This document shows positions 60,258 through 64,000 of a stretch of DNA of 64,000 nucleotides, piece after piece. Each line of letters opens with the position of its first letter. Position 1 is the first letter of the stretch. A program made the translations under genes and the position numbers. This DNA comes from Ruficoccus sp. ZRK36 (GTDB taxonomy: Bacteria; Verrucomicrobiota; Verrucomicrobiia; Opitutales; Cerasicoccaceae): positions 3,172,176 to 3,236,175 of the forward strand of contig NZ_CP080649.1 in assembly GCF_019603315.1 (NCBI RefSeq). Reading direction: 5' to 3'. Below the pieces are notes generated by a model, which did no database searches, was not told the DNA's origin, and saw only the letters and a list, made by a program, of their open reading frames with translations.

Positions 60258-62540
60258 TTACAACGGCTGCCCTAAGTCGGGGCCGCATGTAGTCCCTTTG
60301 ACGATACTAAACGCCTCCTCGACATCGACCTGCGGCTTCAGGTACAGGGTAATATTCTGTTTGCGATCAGGGCCGAGTCGAACGGACCGTTTTTCATGGA
60401 CCGTGTAGCCGAGTTGCCGCAGGAACACTCCGAGCTTTTTATGGTTGGGCATCGGGGTAAGAATCGCAGCGGTATGCCGGGTTTGCGGGTCTGATTCCTC
60501 CCCGTGCTTTTCCTTCAGCTCTCGCAGGGAGACGAAGCGTTCGTTGATACATGGGCCGCCCCATTGCTCGATCCAGTTCCCCAACTCGACAGCACCGGCA
60601 GGCATGGCCTCCTCAATCATACGGAGGGTCCCACGCGTACGGGGAGCCTCATGGGCATTGAGGAAACTCTGACTCACGGGGTAATCCATCAGCGCTTTGC
60701 GAAAGGCCTCTGGTTCTTCACGAACCATCCGGTACAGCGTCGTATAATAATCCGGATGGCCCTGTACCCATGCCCTCAGCTCGTTCTTGCGGTCCACCCA
60801 TTGACTGGTCAGCACGCAGAAACGACGCTCATTGTCCGAGACAGGCAAGCTGTCGGAGTGGTTGGTGGCCGCGAGATAGTTTGCCGTCGCCCGCACCTCA
60901 CGGGGAGCCCTGCGCATTTCCCGCAGGCTGACACGGCGGTTGCCGATCAGGCTCTTCAGTCGCTCCAGCGTATCGTACTTGTGCACGTTATCCAGTTTCA
61001 GCTCCTCAATGAACGTGAGACACTTGCCATAGGCCGGAGAGGAGAACCGATCCTCAAGGTTGCTCGATTGAAGAACACCGACATTGTCCTCTCCCAAGGC
61101 CGCCTCCATCAACTCACGAAACCAGCTCTTCCCGTCTCCCTGCACACCGTATAGAATAATCATCCAGGACTTTAGCTGCCCGGGATTCTGCACGCACCAT
61201 GCCAGGTAATCGAGTAACAGGGCAGCCTCCTGCTCGTCCGCAAACATGTGCCCGACATGGTCGACCAAGACTTTATGTGCTGCCTCCACACGCTCACGGG
61301 AAGCAACTCCAACGTGTTCCACCGGCCGATAACGGTTGAGCATACGCTCTCCATTCCCAAGGACGAAAATCGGACGAACCTCTGCGGGGGCATACTCGAT
61401 CCCTGCGACTTCCGGACATCGCTCGATGGTGTATGTGCTGGGAGACATCGTTGAAACCTTATCTCCATTACGAACGAGAGGACGCTCGCGCGCATACTTA
61501 AAGTCAAAGCCCTTGCGCGTGCGTGCGGTTAGACTGTGTATGTCAACCAACTGGTCTGAAACGGAGTCATAGGCATAATCTCTCCAGTGAGTCCATGAGT
61601 CCAGGTAACGACTCTCATAGTCGGCCCACCCAGAGGGGTTAAGGCCCTTGGCAAGTGCCTCGGCTGCCTCAATGGGAGTAGGCCTGCGCTCACGGACCAA
61701 GACCTTGAGCTGCGACACATCTTCATCGAGGGGCCACTTCTCAGTAAAGATTGCGAGGACCTCATCAGCGGCAAGGCCATTAGCCTGTAGGTAGTTGGAT
61801 ACCCCACCGCAAAAGCGTATCCACTCTGAGTGTTCACCTACTCGATCCGGGACAAGCTCCAGCAAAGCCCGGCCCCTTTCCATCGCGCAGGAGTCGCCGT
61901 CCTCCTGTATCGAGAGTTCAGGACGCCGGGCATGCGCCTTCTCAATTTCAACGCATGGCAGCCGGTGCGCCTCCTCATTAATATAGAGGCCTGGATCGTA
62001 GCTGTAGTAGCACAGGCGGTTCACGTTCTTGCACGAGGGATCGATGCTCAGGTCGTGCTGACTCTTGTAGTAGGCCTCCACCATTTGGTAGTTCTCTGAC
62101 CAACTGGCCTGAGAGTCAGGAATTAGGTGCAGAACCTTAAAGCCGTTTCCGGACGGACTCAGAAAGCAGGCAAGCGTATGCTCGTCTTCCACGAGCAGCT
62201 GCCGCACCCGACTAACCTCCCCTGCGGACAGCTTATCGATGTCTACACAGATGATGCCATTAGGGTGTCCCTCAAGCTCTTCACGGGAATTGGTGGAACT
62301 AAAGCCACTGAAAACCAGAACGGGTAGCTGCCCTTTCAGTCGCCTCCTTTGCTCGTCTTCACCATCCCTCAAATCTCGGATGGTCTGAATCAGGGCCTGT
62401 AAACTGTGCCCCTTAAAATCGTGCCCACGACGGACCTGCTCAAGAGCCTCCCCGAGGACAATCTTTCTCATACTATGCTGCGCGGTATGGTTGGTGGCCG
62501 CGCCGATTTCGGTTTTTGATGTGATGTCTTTAGCAGGCAT
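60258..62540 (-). CDS. Primase-helicase (BT4734-like primase, SF3/VirE-type ATPase)
   Basis: 760 residues from ATG 62540; a GTG at 62555 is also possible. N-terminal primase-type domain with an Asp pair in ICVDIDKL (about residue 100), SPSGNGFKVLHLI (about 128) and DPSCKNVNRLCYYSYDP (about 167-183), as in BT4734/AEP primases. A PriCT-like linker follows. An SF3-type ATPase contains Walker A in ILYGVQGDGKSWFREL, Walker B in CLTFIEEL and the sensor Asn in AATNHSDSL. Such proteins start replication of plasmids, phages and integrative elements. It faces away from the non-coding region to its right. Confidence 0.85.
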   Translation of the reverse strand: MPAKDITSKTEIGAATNHTAQHSMRKIVLGEALEQVRRGHDFKGHSLQALIQTIRDLRDGEDEQRRRLKGQLPVLVFSGFSSTNSREELEGHPNGIICVDIDKLSAGEVSRVRQLLVEDEHTLACFLSPSGNGFKVLHLIPDSQASWSENYQMVEAYYKSQHDLSIDPSCKNVNRLCYYSYDPGLYINEEAHRLPCVEIEKAHARRPELSIQEDGDSCAMERGRALLELVPDRVGEHSEWIRFCGGVSNYLQANGLAADEVLAIFTEKWPLDEDVSQLKVLVRERRPTPIEAAEALAKGLNPSGWADYESRYLDSWTHWRDYAYDSVSDQLVDIHSLTARTRKGFDFKYARERPLVRNGDKVSTMSPSTYTIERCPEVAGIEYAPAEVRPIFVLGNGERMLNRYRPVEHVGVASRERVEAAHKVLVDHVGHMFADEQEAALLLDYLAWCVQNPGQLKSWMIILYGVQGDGKSWFRELMEAALGEDNVGVLQSSNLEDRFSSPAYGKCLTFIEELKLDNVHKYDTLERLKSLIGNRRVSLREMRRAPREVRATANYLAATNHSDSLPVSDNERRFCVLTSQWVDRKNELRAWVQGHPDYYTTLYRMVREEPEAFRKALMDYPVSQSFLNAHEAPRTRGTLRMIEEAMPAGAVELGNWIEQWGGPCINERFVSLRELKEKHGEESDPQTRHTAAILTPMPNHKKLGVFLRQLGYTVHEKRSVRLGPDRKQNITLYLKPQVDVEEAFSIVKGTTCGPDLGQPL

Positions 62541-63532
62541 AACTGAGGGGGCCACCCGAGTGTTTCATCGAATGACCCCGCCTGCCTGCTGAACACGTAG
62601 GCTGGATAAACCCAGCCCCAAAAACGAAGGTGATCTTAAAACAGCAGGCAGCACAGGGAAAACATCCCTAAAGACCAGAAAGGCATCATTAGATCAAATG
62701 AATGGGAAGTTGTCAAGTAGAAAATCTTATGAAAGGCATTTTTTATCTTGTCCCTCGTACCCCCCCCATGCCCCTAATCCTTCAGACATCCGAGGACACC
62801 TCCCATCCTTGCCTACGAAAGGCTTTATAGAGTTCTGTCCCCGTTGTCCCCGAATAAAATTCAGCTACCAGAGAAAGAGAGAGGCATCCCTCCAGGAATA
62901 GGAGAGCAAGAGAAACGAAGTCGAAACCATCTGAGGACAGGGGACAGAGAGGACACATAAAACGTGTCACGGGGGGGGGCATACATCCGACAACCATGGT
63001 TTACATCCGAAACGGGGTCCGCGAATACATTGCCCCTCCCCAGAAATCATCCCCGCCTCGCGCGCAAAACGTACCCTCCCCGGCCACAATAATAAGCCCC
63101 TGCTAAGTAGCAATAAGCGCCACGAGGGCGCATTTGGGGGCCTTGTTATTGACAATAAGGACCAATTAACGAGTCCTTTTCTATACTTAGTGTTCCCTTA
63201 TTACTGTTTTACGTGAAAATTCTTACTAACATTTAGTAATTTAAATTTCACCCCGAAAGACCAACATCTCTCCAATCTTTTCACTATCCGTTCATATTAA
63301 ATAACTTACAGAAATATCGTCATTTTTTTAGCACCCTCAAAAACGCACCAAAAGCTTCCCCCCCCGGATTTCAGGATATTCCCGGTGCACGTTCGTTTTT
63401 GTTTTCGGCGTGATTTACGCCAACGAGGTCAAAAAAAGTCGGCGCAGAGGGCTGTTATGTGCCCGATGATATGTCGTTTCATGATAGCGAATACAGGGTT
63501 ACTTCCTCTCTCCCCTACCATCTTCCGGCCAC
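62541..63532. other. Non-coding control region of about 1 kb, possible replication origin
   Basis: No credible gene on either strand. Contents: homopolymer tracts (C8 at 62760-62767, G9 at 62971-62979, C7 near 63359-63365); a 9-bp inverted pair TCTGTCCCC / GGGGACAGA about 100 bp apart (62833, 62940); TACATCCGA twice flanking AACCATGGTT (62982-63010); three CAATAA motifs between 63087 and 63160, one as TTATTG-A-CAATAA; and an AT-rich stretch at about 63170-63330 with TTACTA / TAGTAA. Beside a primase-helicase gene, repeats plus an AT-rich tract suggest an origin. Confidence 0.5.
62982..63010. repeat. Direct repeats around a copy of the AACCATGGTT palindrome
   Basis: TACATCCGA occurs at 62982-62990 and 63002-63010, exactly 20 bp apart, with AACCATGGTTTACA between and overlapping. 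The palindromic core is shared with 52028-52043. Confidence 0.6.
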
Positions 63533-64000
63533 TTATTCTCCATCAACGAAAGCTGCCGCATCTAAGGCATCTAGGAAACCATGCCGGTAGATGATGCGCT
63601 CGGACCGTTCCGTGTAGAGGTCCATGAGCTTGAGGTGCTCGGCCTTCAGGATTTGGATTTTGCCGACCTCTTCCGGGGTCAGTGTGCCGGGAAGTTTAAA
63701 ACGCGGTGGGGATAGTATCTCGAAGGCGGCGTCGGATTGCAGGACGGCGATGTAAAGTAACTGGCTATTCTTTAGGCCCTGGGGCACCTCCTGCCGCTCC
63801 TGCCGGAACTCCTCGACGTCCACTGGCTCCATCCCTTGGTGTACGAGCGTTTTGTTCAGCAGGTACCAGCCCTCCAGATCCCGGGCCTTCTTGATCTTAC
63901 CTTCATTGACCCAGCGGTGGAACGTCGCCTTGGGGATGGCCTTCAAAAAGACACGGTCAAAGTCCTCACGTCGGACAAAAATCTCGTTGTTGGGATCGTA
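63533..64000 (-). CDS. HTH (excisionase/terminase-small-like) protein, N-terminus outside window
   Basis: The frame is open through the right edge, so the start lies beyond; a TTG at 63946 is not a likely start because coding sequence (NNEIFVRREDFDRVF) continues upstream. 156 residues visible. LKAIPKATFHRWVNEGKIKKARDLEGWYLLNKTLV is a MerR/excisionase-type winged HTH. The rest is helical with LTPEEVGKIQILKAEHLKLMDLYTER, and the end is DALDAAAFVDGE. May be an excisionase-like or DNA-packaging-type protein. A decayed copy of its HTH lies at 47189-47241. Confidence 0.62.
   Translation of the reverse strand, partial: YDPNNEIFVRREDFDRVFLKAIPKATFHRWVNEGKIKKARDLEGWYLLNKTLVHQGMEPVDVEEFRQERQEVPQGLKNSQLLYIAVLQSDAAFEILSPPRFKLPGTLTPEEVGKIQILKAEHLKLMDLYTERSERIIYRHGFLDALDAAAFVDGE

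Noticed and set aside
62760-62979. Phase-variable gene switched by G/C tracts
   Set aside because: The tracts lie outside any credible coding frame; a promoter-spacing effect is possible but has no support.
63331-63352. Third copy of the ECF promoter (ACCCTCAAAA near 63334)
   Set aside because: Only the GAGGGT half matches, the second box at the fixed spacing is absent, and no gene start lies nearby.
62700-63530. Small genes in the non-coding region
   Set aside because: Frames of 60-70 residues exist on both strands but show no ribosome-binding sites, are crossed by homopolymer tracts and have no plausible protein character.

Overview
The window reads as a chromosomal segment of a Gram-negative verrucomicrobial bacterium, most likely of the Opitutae/Puniceicoccales type. 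This is inferred from PEP-CTERM and exosortase genes, outer-membrane TamA/TamB, pseudopilins, polysaccharide-degrading enzymes and moderately high GC. No rRNA or complete tRNA is present to fix the taxon.

Layout. 0-6.5 kb: the 3' part of tamB, a TamA/BamA-like barrel gene and an EamA-type transporter. 6.8-11 kb: a 1.4-kb-codon autotransporter-like PEP-CTERM surface protein with a clean terminator. 11-14 kb (minus): a small zinc ribbon protein, an unrecognised carbohydrate-type enzyme and a SASA-type acetylesterase. 14.2-22.8 kb (plus): an exosortase K-type peptidase overlapping its dedicated VIT/MSEP-CTERM partner, then a large two-part secreted YD-repeat-like protein and a membrane protein.

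22.9-31.8 kb (minus): a seven-gene heavy-metal operon in the order membrane anti-sigma-like / periplasmic sensor / ECF sigma / outer-membrane channel / adaptor / RND pump / DUF3347 protein. This is the gene order of cnrYXH-CBA from Cupriavidus. The sensor keeps all five CnrX metal ligands at identical spacing. The same bipartite ECF-like promoter lies before the first gene and before the channel gene, placed so that transcripts would start at or next to the start codon.

32-47 kb: carbohydrate use. An LVIVD-repeat secreted protein, a GH2 beta-mannosidase and a DeoR / aldolase / lyxose-mannose isomerase / PfkB kinase operon are on the minus strand. On the plus strand follow a LacI regulator, an alginate-lyase-family lipoprotein, a PEP-CTERM-like protein, a pseudopilin and a 2-hydroxyacid dehydrogenase. 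A 17-bp motif is repeated before two of these genes and partly before the LacI gene.

47.5 kb to the right edge: an integrative element. Its left end is marked by a 47-nt 3' fragment of a tRNA-Lys(CUU) gene directly beside a tyrosine-type integrase with a C-terminal HTH. The element carries a tightly overlapped module with a Cas4/AddB-like Fe-S nuclease, a DUF932 protein, a type III restriction-modification system with an adjacent XRE regulator, a six-gene envelope/secreted cassette of unknown function (including a secreted PD-(D/E)XK-like protein, a PqiA-like protein and a gene cut by an in-frame amber codon), a primase-helicase replication protein, and a roughly 1-kb non-coding stretch that looks like a replication or control region. 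A decayed copy of the last gene lies just outside the tRNA fragment, which suggests repeated insertion at this site.
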